40,567 nt of DNA from Alistipes sp. (GCA_017560425.1 JAFZEX010000047.1:1-40567), one strand, 5' to 3'; positions 26,562 to 34,541 are shown, counted from the first letter of the stretch. Program-made: numbers and translations. Notes: a model not told the origin generated them from the sequence alone.

Positions 26562-26626
26562 TATTTGTAAAATCGCATTAGCGGTAGCCATCGTGAGGCT
26601 TTGACTACACACGAATGGCAAAATAA

Positions 26627-27322
26627 ATGTATAGAGCCTCTATTTCTATGAATGTGAGTATGACGAATGCACCTGAGTTAATAGTGATGTTAACTTACAA
26701 CGATTTCACGGTGATGAATGCCGCTGAAATCTTTGAGGTGTGTAAGAATTCTAAGGCTAAATATTGGGGCTTGAAGGAGCACCCGCTATCTCGTGAGGAG
26801 CTTATAAGTCTGTTTGCTCGCATGAAGGAGTGCGGCAAGACAACATTCCTCGAGGTGGTGTCATACACCGAGGAGGAGGGACTCGAAGGCGCGAAGATTG
26901 CCGTTGAGTGTGGCTGCGACATATTGATGGGAACAACCTATTTCGACAGCATTCACTCCCTCTGCAAGCAGCACAACTTGAGATATATGCCCTTTGTGGG
27001 TAGGGTCGAGGGTCGCCCCTCGGTGCTCGGCGGCGAGATTGACGACATGGTGGCTGAGGCTAAGCGTTACCTCGACAAGGGTGTCTACGGCATCGACTTG
27101 TTGGGCTACCGCTACACGGGCGACTACAACAAGCTGCACCAAGCATTCAAGGCGAACATCGATGCGCCCGTATGCATGGCGGGAAGCATCGACTCCTACG
27201 AGCGCCTAGGCGAGATTAAGGAGATTGCCCCCTGGGCATTTACCATAGGTAGTGCCTTCTTCGACCACAAGTTTGGCGACTCCATTGCCGAGCAGATAGA
27301 TGCAGTGTGCGACTTTATGTAG
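26627..27322 (+). CDS. TIM-barrel-like protein of unknown specificity
   Basis: A 231-residue cytoplasmic protein with the alternating strand/helix pattern of a small beta/alpha barrel: LIVMLTYND, YWGLKEHP, TTFLEVVSY, CDILMGTTYFD, RYMPFVGRV, VYGIDLLGYRYTGD, APVCMAGSI and WAFTIGSAFF. The glycine-containing last strands resemble the phosphate-binding end of HisA/HisF, NanE or Rpe-type barrels, but I cannot name the family or the substrate. Start codons at 26627, 26648 and 26660 are all possible. A single-gene unit is suggested by the promoter at 26554 and the hairpin at 27411. Confidence 0.75.
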   Translation: MYRASISMNVSMTNAPELIVMLTYNDFTVMNAAEIFEVCKNSKAKYWGLKEHPLSREELISLFARMKECGKTTFLEVVSYTEEEGLEGAKIAVECGCDILMGTTYFDSIHSLCKQHNLRYMPFVGRVEGRPSVLGGEIDDMVAEAKRYLDKGVYGIDLLGYRYTGDYNKLHQAFKANIDAPVCMAGSIDSYERLGEIKEIAPWAFTIGSAFFDHKFGDSIAEQIDAVCDFM

Positions 27323-27410
27323 CCTAAGCCCGATGTGAAACGTCGCCGCCCTCAGCCGCAGTTATGTGCCGTGTGCGACTACTCGCTTATCCCCCACAAC
27401 AAAATAAGAT

Positions 27411-27439
27411 AGTGGCAAGAACCTAAAATTCTTGCCACT
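27411..27439 (+). terminator. Terminator hairpin after the TIM-barrel gene
   Basis: AGTGGCAAGAA (27411-27421) pairs with TTCTTGCCACT (27429-27439) around CCTAAAA and is followed by TAATTTT. Confidence 0.75.
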
Positions 27440-27453
27440 TAATTTTGCTATAT

Positions 27454-27567
27454 ATGGGTGTTGTTTTTGGTGTTGTTGCCACCCTCGTTGGCGCAATAAC
27501 CCATGGCACAATGACCATCAGCTTCACGTGTGGCGAGTACTCCGTAACCTACGAGGGTAGAAAGTAG
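27454..27567 (+). CDS. Possible 37-residue small membrane protein
   Basis: ATG at 27454 opens a 37-codon frame: a hydrophobic start (MGVVFGVVATLVGAITHG) and a polar end (SFTCGEYSVTYEGRK). The codons resemble those of real genes nearby (GTT, GCC, ACC, CTC, GGC). It lies 14 bases after the terminator hairpin, with no clear promoter of its own. It may be a genuine small protein or the end of a decayed gene. Confidence 0.35.
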   Translation: MGVVFGVVATLVGAITHGTMTISFTCGEYSVTYEGRK

Positions 27568-28018
27568 CCAATCAGATGATTTAGCCACAAATCGCTAAAC
27601 CTATTCACTTCGCCTCTTGCATTCGCAGGATGCTTTTTTGCACCCTAACGAAATAATGTCCCACGTGAGTGTTGTTCGTTTCGGAAATATTTTCTAAATT
27701 TGTGGTGCTATTCAAATAGAGTAGTGACATATTGAAAGTGTTTTCGCAGTCCTAAGTAGAAAATGTGGAAGTTTTCAAGACCAAGGGACGAACGAACAGC
27801 ACTCATTTCTTGTATAGCTATGTGGCTATGCACAATCTGTGCATATACCCATACTATCCAAGTGTGGGGCATTGTAGCGTTTGTTTTGGTCAGGTCTTTC
27901 CACAACCTTCTACTTAATAAACGGGAATCAACTCCACACTTTCTTTTTTTATATAATCCACCATAGAGGAGTTGTATGGTTTTGAGCGACAATTTATTAA
28001 CTCAAAACATTATACACT
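27568..28018 (+). other. Spacer and long leader upstream of the LRR lipoprotein
   Basis: About 450 bases without a gene I can support. A TAAATTTG box sits at 27695-27702. A 67-codon plus-strand frame (27763-27966) and an overlapping minus-strand frame both lack recognisable features. The second half may be a long untranslated leader for the small ORF at 28019 and the lipoprotein. Confidence 0.4.
27695..27702 (+). promoter_or_regulatory. Candidate promoter -7 box
   Basis: TAAATTTG on the plus strand is the nearest good match upstream of the small ORF at 28019 and the LRR lipoprotein; it would give a leader of about 300 bases. Confidence 0.45.
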
Positions 28019-28147
28019 ATGCAAAAAACCTTTCAAGAGGGTTACCTCGCCCCCGAATTAGAGGTATTGGAGGTCGCTGTTGAGCAGGGATTCTCTCAGT
28101 CAAATCTCGAAGACCCCGTAGAGGGCCCTGAGCAGAGTTGGAAATAA
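28019..28147 (+). CDS. 42-residue small protein with YxAPExEV motif
   Basis: ATG at 28019 encodes 42 residues beginning MQKTFQEGYLAPELEVLEVA, then VEQGFSQS and an acidic tail ending in SWK. Small ORFs starting with a lysine-containing head and (Y)(I/L)APE(I/L/M)EV are frequent just before fimbrillin-like or surface lipoprotein genes in Bacteroidales; I know the pattern from genomes, not from a described function. There is no signal peptide. The stop is 20 bases before the lipoprotein ATG, so the two are probably co-transcribed. Its shortness kept it below usual gene-calling limits. Confidence 0.65.
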   Translation: MQKTFQEGYLAPELEVLEVAVEQGFSQSNLEDPVEGPEQSWK

Positions 28148-28167
28148 CACAAATCTTTTTATACTTT

Positions 28168-30054
28168 ATGAAAAAACTACTATTTTTTGTATGCGCTATA
28201 TTTGCATTTGTAGCGTGTACGCAGATTGTTATCGAGGAGCAGCAGGTGGGTGTCATCGATGCTCCTGAAACTCTTACCGTAGGCTTTGAGGATGGCGACG
28301 ATACCCGTATCCAGCTTAACGAGGCTCAGAAGACCGTATGGAACAAGGAGGACTTAGTATCGGTATTCTATCGCTCAGATGCTAATCAGAAGTGGCAGTA
28401 TCAGGGTGAGACTGGCGAGCGTGTCGGCAACCTTAAGCGTGTAGAGAACGCCGTAGGCACAACCAAGACCACTAAGACTGTTGTTGTATATCCATACAGC
28501 GACAACTATTGGCTCAATACTGACAGCTATGCTATCGAGGCTACGCTCCCTGCAACACAATATTATACAGAGGGCAGCTATGGCGTTGGTAGCAACCTCA
28601 TGGTGTCGCAGAGCGAGTTTACGCAGTTCTCTTTGAAGAGCGTTTGCGGTTGGCTCAAGCTACAGCTAACAGGTAATGGCGAGCTTGTTAAGAGCATCAA
28701 ATTCCGAGGCAATAACGAGGAGCAGGTTGCTGGTCTTATCTATGTTGATACAACCACAGCCGAGGCTACGCTTGCATCAGAGATGGGCGATGCTGATAAC
28801 AACAATGCGGGTGGCAACCTTATTTTTGACGATACAGTTATTACAGAGCTTACTCTCGACTGCGGCGAAGGCGTAACACTTGGCAAGGAGGTTACAACAT
28901 TCTACCTCTCACTTCCTCCTCAGACTTTTACAAGTGGCTTCACCGTAGATATTGAGAGCGAGGGCTATGAGACTTTGACACTCTCAACGACTAATGAACT
29001 TGTTATCGAGCGTAATATGATTCAGCCAATGGCAGCTATTGAGCATAACGCTAATTGTATTATTAAGAATAATGAGATTCACTATTCTGCTACTAGTAAA
29101 ATTAATAAATCTTGGACGTCTGTTGGTAGCGGAAACTATTATTTTGGTGCGACCGTAGTATCACATGAGTGGGATAGCCAAACAAATAAGGGTATTATTA
29201 CTTTTGATGGTCCTGTGACCCAAATAGGTGGAAGTGCTTTTTCTGGTTGCTATGCTCTTAAAAGTATAACATTGCCCGACAGTGTAACTAGCATAGGTTT
29301 TAACGCATTTTATGAGTGTTCTTTAGAAAAAATCAACATTCCGTTATTTGTAGAATCCTTAGGTTATCGTGCTTTTTATCATTGTTTTACAAGTAATAGC
29401 GTAGTATATTGTCAGGCTATAATACCTCCCGTATTAGATGATGATGGCGTGTTTGTCAATAATCCTGGAAAAATTTATGTATACGAGGAAACACTCAGTG
29501 CATATAAGTCCTCATGGGGAAGCTCTAAATACAATTTTGTTGGGGAGGGCAATATTCCTGCGAATGTACCAACAACAACACTTTATTACACTACATCAGA
29601 TAGACAAACAGTAAGTGTATCAGATTGGCCAATTAAGAGCAATAACTACAATAATGAATCAGCTGAAATGGTCATCTATGGTTCACTGAAGTTTATAGAC
29701 GCATATTCTTGTAGTAATTTTAACACCCTAACAAGTGTAACTATTCCCGATGGTATAACATCTATCGGAAGAAGGGCATTTTATTGTTGTAATGCATTAA
29801 CAACTGTAACCATACCAGAAACCGTTACTAAGATTGAGCATGAGGCATTCTATGACTGTACAGCTTTGACAAGCGTATTCTGTAAATCCACCACCCCACC
29901 AATGCTAAATGGTTATGATGATTACGATGCTGAAACTTTCTATAATAATGCTACAAATCGTAAGATTTATGTTCCTTCAGATGTTGTAAACACATACAAA
30001 ACTAATTATTATTGGAGTGAATATGCCGATGCAATTGTCGGCTACAACTTCTAA
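28168..30054 (+). CDS. Surface lipoprotein with fimbrillin-like N-part and BspA-type LRRs
   Basis: A 628-residue lipoprotein counted from the ATG at 28168 (MKKLLFFVCAIFAFVAC, lipid-bearing Cys17). Residues of about 30-290 resemble the N-terminal region of Bacteroidetes fimbrillin-like proteins (TVWNKEDLVSVFYRSD, LKSVCGWLKLQLTG). Two blocks of BspA-type leucine-rich repeats follow: LKSITLPDSVTSIGFNAFYEC and, near the end, LTSVTIPDGITSIGRRAFYC plus LTTVTIPETVTKIEHEAFYDC. Each block is capped by a segment ending in KIYVYEETLSAYKSSW or KIYVPSDVVNTYKTNY. Such proteins are surface-exposed and bind host or neighbouring-cell components. From about 29041 the DNA becomes visibly more A/T-rich. Confidence 0.85.
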   Translation: MKKLLFFVCAIFAFVACTQIVIEEQQVGVIDAPETLTVGFEDGDDTRIQLNEAQKTVWNKEDLVSVFYRSDANQKWQYQGETGERVGNLKRVENAVGTTKTTKTVVVYPYSDNYWLNTDSYAIEATLPATQYYTEGSYGVGSNLMVSQSEFTQFSLKSVCGWLKLQLTGNGELVKSIKFRGNNEEQVAGLIYVDTTTAEATLASEMGDADNNNAGGNLIFDDTVITELTLDCGEGVTLGKEVTTFYLSLPPQTFTSGFTVDIESEGYETLTLSTTNELVIERNMIQPMAAIEHNANCIIKNNEIHYSATSKINKSWTSVGSGNYYFGATVVSHEWDSQTNKGIITFDGPVTQIGGSAFSGCYALKSITLPDSVTSIGFNAFYECSLEKINIPLFVESLGYRAFYHCFTSNSVVYCQAIIPPVLDDDGVFVNNPGKIYVYEETLSAYKSSWGSSKYNFVGEGNIPANVPTTTLYYTTSDRQTVSVSDWPIKSNNYNNESAEMVIYGSLKFIDAYSCSNFNTLTSVTIPDGITSIGRRAFYCCNALTTVTIPETVTKIEHEAFYDCTALTSVFCKSTTPPMLNGYDDYDAETFYNNATNRKIYVPSDVVNTYKTNYYWSEYADAIVGYNF

Positions 30055-30066
30055 TCAACAACAAAA

Positions 30067-30092
30067 GGTTGGTGGTTTAACCGCCACCAACC
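30067..30092 (+). terminator. Hairpin after the LRR lipoprotein
   Basis: GGTTGGTGG pairs with CCACCAACC around TTTAACCG. An A-rich but T-poor tail follows, so it may act together with the stem at 30108. Confidence 0.6.
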
Positions 30093-30107
30093 ACATAAAA
30101 AACAAAT

Positions 30108-30144
30108 AGTAAACGGCAGTCACTTGAGGTGGCTGCCGTTTACT
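30108..30144. terminator. Bidirectional terminator between the LRR and FprA genes
   Basis: AGTAAACGGCAGTCAC pairs with GTGGCTGCCGTTTACT (15 of 16 Watson-Crick, one wobble) around TTGAG, between convergent genes. Confidence 0.8.
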
Positions 30145-30166
30145 ATTATATATAAATCACAATGCG

Positions 30167-31354
30167 TTACTCCACGCAGCGGTCGCACTTATCGTTTAGT
30201 AAGTCGTCGGCCAACTGCTCGAGGGCAGGGATATCCTGGGGCTTGAGGCGCGAGGTGATGGTGACCATAGGCTCAACAACCTGAACATCCTTGAAGCGGT
30301 CGATAATATTGCGCATAGCACGGCCAGCAGATGGTGCCCACGAGCCGTTCTCGATGATACCTATGCGGCGCTTGCAGTAGTTCTTGATGGCGAGGTGGTG
30401 CAAGAAGTCGTGCATAGGAGGGAAGACATCAGAGTCGTACGACGCAGCAGCAACAACGAGCTTGCTATAGCGGAAGGCATCCTCGACAGCCTCAGCCATG
30501 TCGCAACGAGCAAGGTCGCACACAACAACCTTCTCAGCGCCACGAGCACGAAGCATATCGGCAAACTTGCGAGCAGCCTCAGCGGTGTTGCCATGGATAG
30601 AGGCGTAGGCAACGAGCACACCCTCGGTCTCAGGCTCATACTTGCTCCAGGTGTCGTACAAGCCGAGGTAGTAGCCGAGATTTTCGGTAAGAATAGGACC
30701 ATGCAATGGACAGATTATTGCAATGTCGAGCGTAGCAGCCTTCTTGAGGAGAGTCTGCACAGGACCGCCATACTTGCCGCAGATGTTGAAGTAGTAGCGG
30801 CGAGCCTCGCATGCCCACTCCTCGTCGTGTGACAACGCACCAAACTTACCAAAGCCATCAGCCGAGAAGAGCACCTTCTCCTTGCTGTCGTAGCTTACCA
30901 TAACCTCGGGCCAGTGAACCATAGGTGCCATGACAAAGTGGAGCGTGCGGCCACCAAGCGAGAGCGTGCCACCCTCCTTAACGCCAATCACACGACCCTC
31001 AAACTGAGTGTCGTAGAAGAACTGAGGAAGCATCTTAACGGCCTTGTCCGACGCAACAACCTGCATGTCGGGATATAGTGCCATGACCTTAGCAATGTTA
31101 CCCGCATGGTCGGGCTCGAGGTGCTGAACAACGAGATAGTCGGGCTTACGACCATCGAGCGCCGTCTGCAAGTTCTCGATCCACTCCGCACCCTTGCGAG
31201 GATCAACGGTGTCCATAATGGCAACCTTCTCGTCGAAGATTACGTATGAGTTATACGACACGCCATTAGGCACAACATATTGGCTCTCAAACAAATCGAT
31301 GTCGGTATCATCAACACCGATATACTTTATAGTCTCGGTTATATTCTTAATCAT
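30167..31354 (-). CDS. FprA-type flavodiiron protein
   Basis: A 395-residue A-type flavoprotein. The N-terminal metallo-beta-lactamase-like domain carries the diiron ligands in HLEPDHAGN, the His of APMVHWPEVM, the Asp of LFSADGFGKFG and the His of CPLHGPIL. The C-terminal flavodoxin domain starts at VLVAYASIHGNTAEAA and binds FMN. The family reduces oxygen to water (or NO to N2O) and protects anaerobes. The frame opens at a TTG (31363), but the ATG at 31354 (MIKNITETIKYIG) is the better start. No C-terminal rubredoxin is attached. Rubrerythrin, a related protective enzyme, is elsewhere in the window. Confidence 0.93.
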   Translation of the reverse strand: MIKNITETIKYIGVDDTDIDLFESQYVVPNGVSYNSYVIFDEKVAIMDTVDPRKGAEWIENLQTALDGRKPDYLVVQHLEPDHAGNIAKVMALYPDMQVVASDKAVKMLPQFFYDTQFEGRVIGVKEGGTLSLGGRTLHFVMAPMVHWPEVMVSYDSKEKVLFSADGFGKFGALSHDEEWACEARRYYFNICGKYGGPVQTLLKKAATLDIAIICPLHGPILTENLGYYLGLYDTWSKYEPETEGVLVAYASIHGNTAEAARKFADMLRARGAEKVVVCDLARCDMAEAVEDAFRYSKLVVAAASYDSDVFPPMHDFLHHLAIKNYCKRRIGIIENGSWAPSAGRAMRNIIDRFKDVQVVEPMVTITSRLKPQDIPALEQLADDLLNDKCDRCVE

Positions 31355-31431
31355 TTTGCACAAGTTTTTAATTTATAACTACAAATATCCGAAAAAATTA
31401 TATTAAATCAAAATTTAGTCACATTTTTTTA

Positions 31432-31439
31432 TAACTTTG
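31432..31439 (+). promoter_or_regulatory. Promoter -7 box for the zinc transporter genes
   Basis: TAACTTTG lies 20 bases before the ATG at 31460, in the divergent spacer shared with FprA. Confidence 0.65.
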
Positions 31440-31459
31440 CCACAACAATAGAGAAGATT

Positions 31460-32308
31460 ATGAGAAGAATTATACTATCAGCAGCCATTGCCCTGCTCGC
31501 CATGGCTTGTGCTACACAAAAATCGGGCGACAACGAGAGGAGAATATTCGTAACAATAGCACCACTGCAGCACCTCGCCGAGGAGCTTACGTGTGGCGAC
31601 TTTAGCGTTGAGCTACTCGTGAAGCAGGGCGCAAGCCCCGAGACCTTTGAGCCTACATCGTCGGACATAGCACGCCTAAGCGATGCCGAGTTCGTATTCT
31701 CAACGGGCCTCATTAGCTTCGAGCATAGCCTAACGCACAACCTTGGCGACAACCTCGTAGACCTATCTGAGGGCATCACGACGCTTGGCGGCACATGCTC
31801 GCACCACCACTGCAACCATAGCCACGGCATCGACCCACACATCTGGACATCGCCACGTGAGCTGCGCACAATGGTTCGTAATATGCTCCGAGCGCTCATG
31901 AGCCATTACCCCGACTCGGCGAAGTATAACGCCTCTGCAGAGCAAATTATCGCACGCCTCGACTCGCTCGACAGCTACTGCACCGAGCGTCTTGGCGATG
32001 GTAAGCAAAGAGCGATAATGATCTATCACCCAGCATACACCTACCTCGCTCACAACTACAATATAGAGCAGATAGCCATCGAGAACGAGGGCAAGGAGCC
32101 TACGGCAAAGCACCTTGTGGAGCTTATCGAGCGTGGCCGCAATATGGGTGTAAGAGCGATATTTCATCAGCCGCAATATAGCACCAATAAGCTGCGCTCA
32201 GTCGCCGACGAGCTCGGAGCTGAGGTTGTTGTGACCGACCCTCTTAGCTTCGACATCGAGAGCGAGATACGTCGTGTTGTTGATATTATTTCGAAGCAGA
32301 ATGAGTAG
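31460..32308 (+). CDS. Zinc/manganese ABC transporter substrate-binding lipoprotein
   Basis: A 282-residue cluster A-I binding protein (ZnuA/TroA type). The lipobox LLAMAC places the lipidated Cys at 17. The fold is recognisable from FVTIAPLQHLAEEL, the ETFEPTSSDIARL segment, the His-rich metal-capturing loop CSHHHCNHSHGIDPHIWTSP, and the second lobe with IMIYHPAYTYLAHNY and the EGKEPTAKHLVELI linker. A His-rich loop favours zinc. The stop overlaps the start of the ATPase gene. Confidence 0.92.
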   Translation: MRRIILSAAIALLAMACATQKSGDNERRIFVTIAPLQHLAEELTCGDFSVELLVKQGASPETFEPTSSDIARLSDAEFVFSTGLISFEHSLTHNLGDNLVDLSEGITTLGGTCSHHHCNHSHGIDPHIWTSPRELRTMVRNMLRALMSHYPDSAKYNASAEQIIARLDSLDSYCTERLGDGKQRAIMIYHPAYTYLAHNYNIEQIAIENEGKEPTAKHLVELIERGRNMGVRAIFHQPQYSTNKLRSVADELGAEVVVTDPLSFDIESEIRRVVDIISKQNE

Positions 32309-33080
32309 CAGAAGAGCAATAATCACACTGCGTGACGTGGGTGTGCGCTACGAGAGTACCGTTGCCCTCGAGCATGTCGATCTCGAGATTTTCGATAACG
32401 ACTTTCTCGGCATCATAGGTCCAAATGGTGGTGGCAAGTCGTCGCTCGTGAAGGCAATAATGGGCATCGTGTCGCACTCGGGTAGCATCGAATATGACAC
32501 CACAATCATGCACCATGGCAAGCCACATATCGGCTATATGCCACAGATCTCAGCCTTCGACAAGGCATTTCCAATATCTGTCGAGGAGGTGGTAATGTCG
32601 GGACTTCAGCGTGAGCATGGCATGCTCCGCCGATATGGCGCTGAGGATCGCCAGCGTGTCAAAGAGGTTCTTGAACTTGCGTCGCTTAGCGACCTGCGCC
32701 AGCGTGCCATCGGCGAGCTGTCGGGAGGCCAGCAGCAGCGTGTGATGCTCTGCCGTGCGATAATCTCAAACCCTAAGATTTTGATCCTCGACGAGCCGAC
32801 AAACTTCGTGGATAACCGCTTCGAGAACGAGCTATACTCGCTCCTTCACCACCTGTCGGAGCGCATGGCAGTAGTGATGATCTCGCACGACATAGGCACA
32901 ATATCGAGCGTGGTGCGCAACATAGTCTGCGTCAATCGCCACGTGCATCGCCACGACTCAAACATCATCACCGAGGAGCAGCTCCGCAACTACGACTGCC
33001 CAATCCAGCTCATCTCGCACGGCAACATCCCCCACACCATCCTCGGCGAGCACCACCACTGCCCCCATTGCGAGCAATAG
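32301..33080 (+). CDS. Metal ABC transporter ATP-binding protein
   Basis: A 259-residue ATPase of the ZnuC/MntB type. Walker A is GPNGGGKSS, the signature is LSGGQQQRV, Walker B is ILILDEPT and the switch His is in VVMISHDIG. The C-terminus ends in a Cys/His-rich tail, GEHHHCPHCEQ, which could bind zinc and regulate the pump; such tails occur in this family. The ATG overlaps the binding-protein stop by 8 bases. No permease gene follows: a terminator and then unrelated genes on the other strand come next. Confidence 0.93.
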   Translation: MSSRRAIITLRDVGVRYESTVALEHVDLEIFDNDFLGIIGPNGGGKSSLVKAIMGIVSHSGSIEYDTTIMHHGKPHIGYMPQISAFDKAFPISVEEVVMSGLQREHGMLRRYGAEDRQRVKEVLELASLSDLRQRAIGELSGGQQQRVMLCRAIISNPKILILDEPTNFVDNRFENELYSLLHHLSERMAVVMISHDIGTISSVVRNIVCVNRHVHRHDSNIITEEQLRNYDCPIQLISHGNIPHTILGEHHHCPHCEQ

Positions 33081-33126
33081 CTTGACGATTAAGCCCGATT
33101 ATTTGAATAATAAGTGCCCCGAAAAG

Positions 33127-33175
33127 TGAAGTGACCCCAAAAGTTTAGACAAAAAAAACTTTTGGGGTCACTTCA
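33127..33175. terminator. Strong terminator of the GTGACCCCAA family, 20-bp perfect stem
   Basis: TGAAGTGACCCCAAAAGTTT (33127-33146) pairs perfectly with 33156-33175 around AGACAAAAA. It shares the arm GTGACCCCAARAGTT with the terminator at 16808-16843. Confidence 0.85.
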
Positions 33176-33220
33176 TGTCGCATAGATTGGCTTTTATTGT
33201 TTGCATTAATGTCCCAATTT

Positions 33221-33322
33221 TTACTCTCTGTTGTATTTCTTTAGATGCTCCTCAAACTCTGACTGTGGCATAAAGGTTTCGAGGATATAGCCTATTATAT
33301 AGTTCTCATAGTCCACCATCAT
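33221..33322 (-). CDS. Short ORF or C-terminal gene remnant, 33 residues
   Basis: The minus strand reads MMVDYENYIIGYILETFMPQ and then SEFEEHLKKYNRE before TAA. The peptide looks like real coding sequence, such as the end of a longer protein, and a TAA stands in frame upstream. A TAACTTTG box (33362-33369) lies 40 bases before the first ATG, so a small gene is also possible. I do not recognise a family. Confidence 0.35.
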   Translation of the reverse strand: MMVDYENYIIGYILETFMPQSEFEEHLKKYNRE

Positions 33323-33361
33323 CAAAGTTGTGCCATTCTTGCAAATGGTTTAAGGCTTCTA

Positions 33362-33369
33362 CAAAGTTA
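33362..33369 (-). promoter_or_regulatory. Candidate -7 box upstream of the short minus-strand ORF
   Basis: The plus-strand CAAAGTTA reads TAACTTTG on the minus strand, just downstream of the terminator of the TerB operon. Confidence 0.45.
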
Positions 33370-33385
33370 GTGAAAGTTTACTAAA

Positions 33386-33417
33386 AGCCAACTTATCTAT
33401 GATAGGATAGGTTGGCT
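33386..33417 (-). terminator. Terminator of the TerB-containing operon
   Basis: AGCCAAC (33386-33392) pairs with GTTGGCT (33411-33417), with an inner TATC/GATA stem. On the minus strand it is followed by TTTTAG. It lies about 30 bases past the stop at 33447. Confidence 0.65.
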
Positions 33418-33446
33418 ATAAATTAACATGTGGTATATTTCATGTC

Positions 33447-33953
33447 TTATAGGCTAGAATTTAAATCTCTTTCATTCTGTGATCCAATAAAATCTACTGC
33501 ACCCCAGCGAGTCGAACATTTTATAGAGCTTTTGCGTTTATCTACAATGAATTTTGCCCAAGATGCATAATTATTTAATATCTGACTCTCTGTCATTAGA
33601 TCGGAAGCATAACATAGATATGCTAAACAATCGACGTACATTAGTAAGTCGCAAAATAGAAGTCTCCCACATCTTGATATGTGCTCATCGACGACTTTAA
33701 GTAAGCCATCTTTGTATCTGTCAATTTTTATTGAAATAGTAGACGCGTTAACATAGTAAACAAGTTTGTTAAAATCATTTGTAACCTCGTTCGCTTCAGT
33801 TAATGGATAAAGAGAGATATCTCTAAAGACAAAAGGACGAGCCCATCTTGAATCAACATAAGGAATAGGTAAGAATGGACTTTGAATAGTAGGAACTTCC
33901 ATAGATATCACCCTTGATGTATAGCCATCTTTTAGGTTAGCAGATAGTTTCAT
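33447..33953 (-). CDS. Hypothetical protein, last gene of TerB operon
   Basis: A 168-residue protein beginning MKLSANLKDGYTSRVISMEV. It has no signal peptide. A mildly hydrophobic, Cys-rich segment lies around residues 95-118 (CGRLLFCDLLMYVDCLAYLC). I do not recognise a family. It is the seventh and last gene of an AT-rich minus-strand run, 45 bases after the previous stop, and is followed by a hairpin. Codon use is far more A/T-rich than in the housekeeping genes of this window, which suggests acquired DNA. Confidence 0.7.
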   Translation of the reverse strand: MKLSANLKDGYTSRVISMEVPTIQSPFLPIPYVDSRWARPFVFRDISLYPLTEANEVTNDFNKLVYYVNASTISIKIDRYKDGLLKVVDEHISRCGRLLFCDLLMYVDCLAYLCYASDLMTESQILNNYASWAKFIVDKRKSSIKCSTRWGAVDFIGSQNERDLNSSL

Positions 33954-33998
33954 ATTATTTGAAGTTTTATGGTTTATTATAAGTTAATTTTACTTTAT

Positions 33999-34541
33999 TT
34001 ATTGCATATAACATTTACTCCCCTCAATGCGTTTCTTGAATCTGTCATTATAGAAGTGCTGATATAGATGCTTTACTAAATATCTTCTTAAATCAATATT
34101 GCTAACATTACGAACCTCTACGCACCACGGAATGTAATGCGTATAGAATCGCCAAGTAATATCTTCCTCCGCAGTAGATTTAGCAAATTTCAAGAATAAC
34201 CTATTGCCAAATGCAGTAGATGATGGTAATCCTATTGCTAATATGGGCATAGTATAATCTCTAAGAGATAATGCCTTATCTATCAAATTACCATATCTAT
34301 CCTCAATCTCTTTTATTGCATCTGCCTCAGTAAAGGTTGTGCCAGGCTCATATTCTGCATCATAGAAATATCTACCCGTATGCTCCTTATGCCAAAGATT
34401 AACTTCCTCCTTAGTATCAAAGATAACATAGCCTGTCCCCCAAGTATTCTGAAAGCAATGCTTAGCGTAATAGTGATGCTCTTTTAAGAACTGCTTCTTG
34501 GCAGTTAGAGCATCGGGGGCATCTGGGTAGTAGTATCTCAT
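33999..34541 (-). CDS. Hypothetical protein of TerB operon
   Basis: A 180-residue protein beginning MRYYYPDAPDALTAKKQFLK, rich in Tyr, His and Trp (YYYPD, HHYYAKHCFQNTW, WRFYTHYIPW). There is no signal peptide or membrane segment. The composition is soluble with mixed alpha and beta. I do not recognise a family. It starts 10 bases after the TerB-like gene at 34552 on the same strand, so it is very probably co-translated with it. Confidence 0.7.
   Translation of the reverse strand: MRYYYPDAPDALTAKKQFLKEHHYYAKHCFQNTWGTGYVIFDTKEEVNLWHKEHTGRYFYDAEYEPGTTFTEADAIKEIEDRYGNLIDKALSLRDYTMPILAIGLPSSTAFGNRLFLKFAKSTAEEDITWRFYTHYIPWCVEVRNVSNIDLRRYLVKHLYQHFYNDRFKKRIEGSKCYMQ

Noticed and set aside
27708-27992. 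94-residue minus-strand and 67-residue plus-strand frames overlapping each other
   Set aside because: Neither has a recognisable motif or convincing codon use, and they mask each other; I treat the region as spacer or leader.
33127-33175. Insertion sequence end
   Set aside because: The palindrome resembles IS3-type ends, but no transposase gene or second end lies near, and it functions well as a terminator; kept only as a repeat observation.
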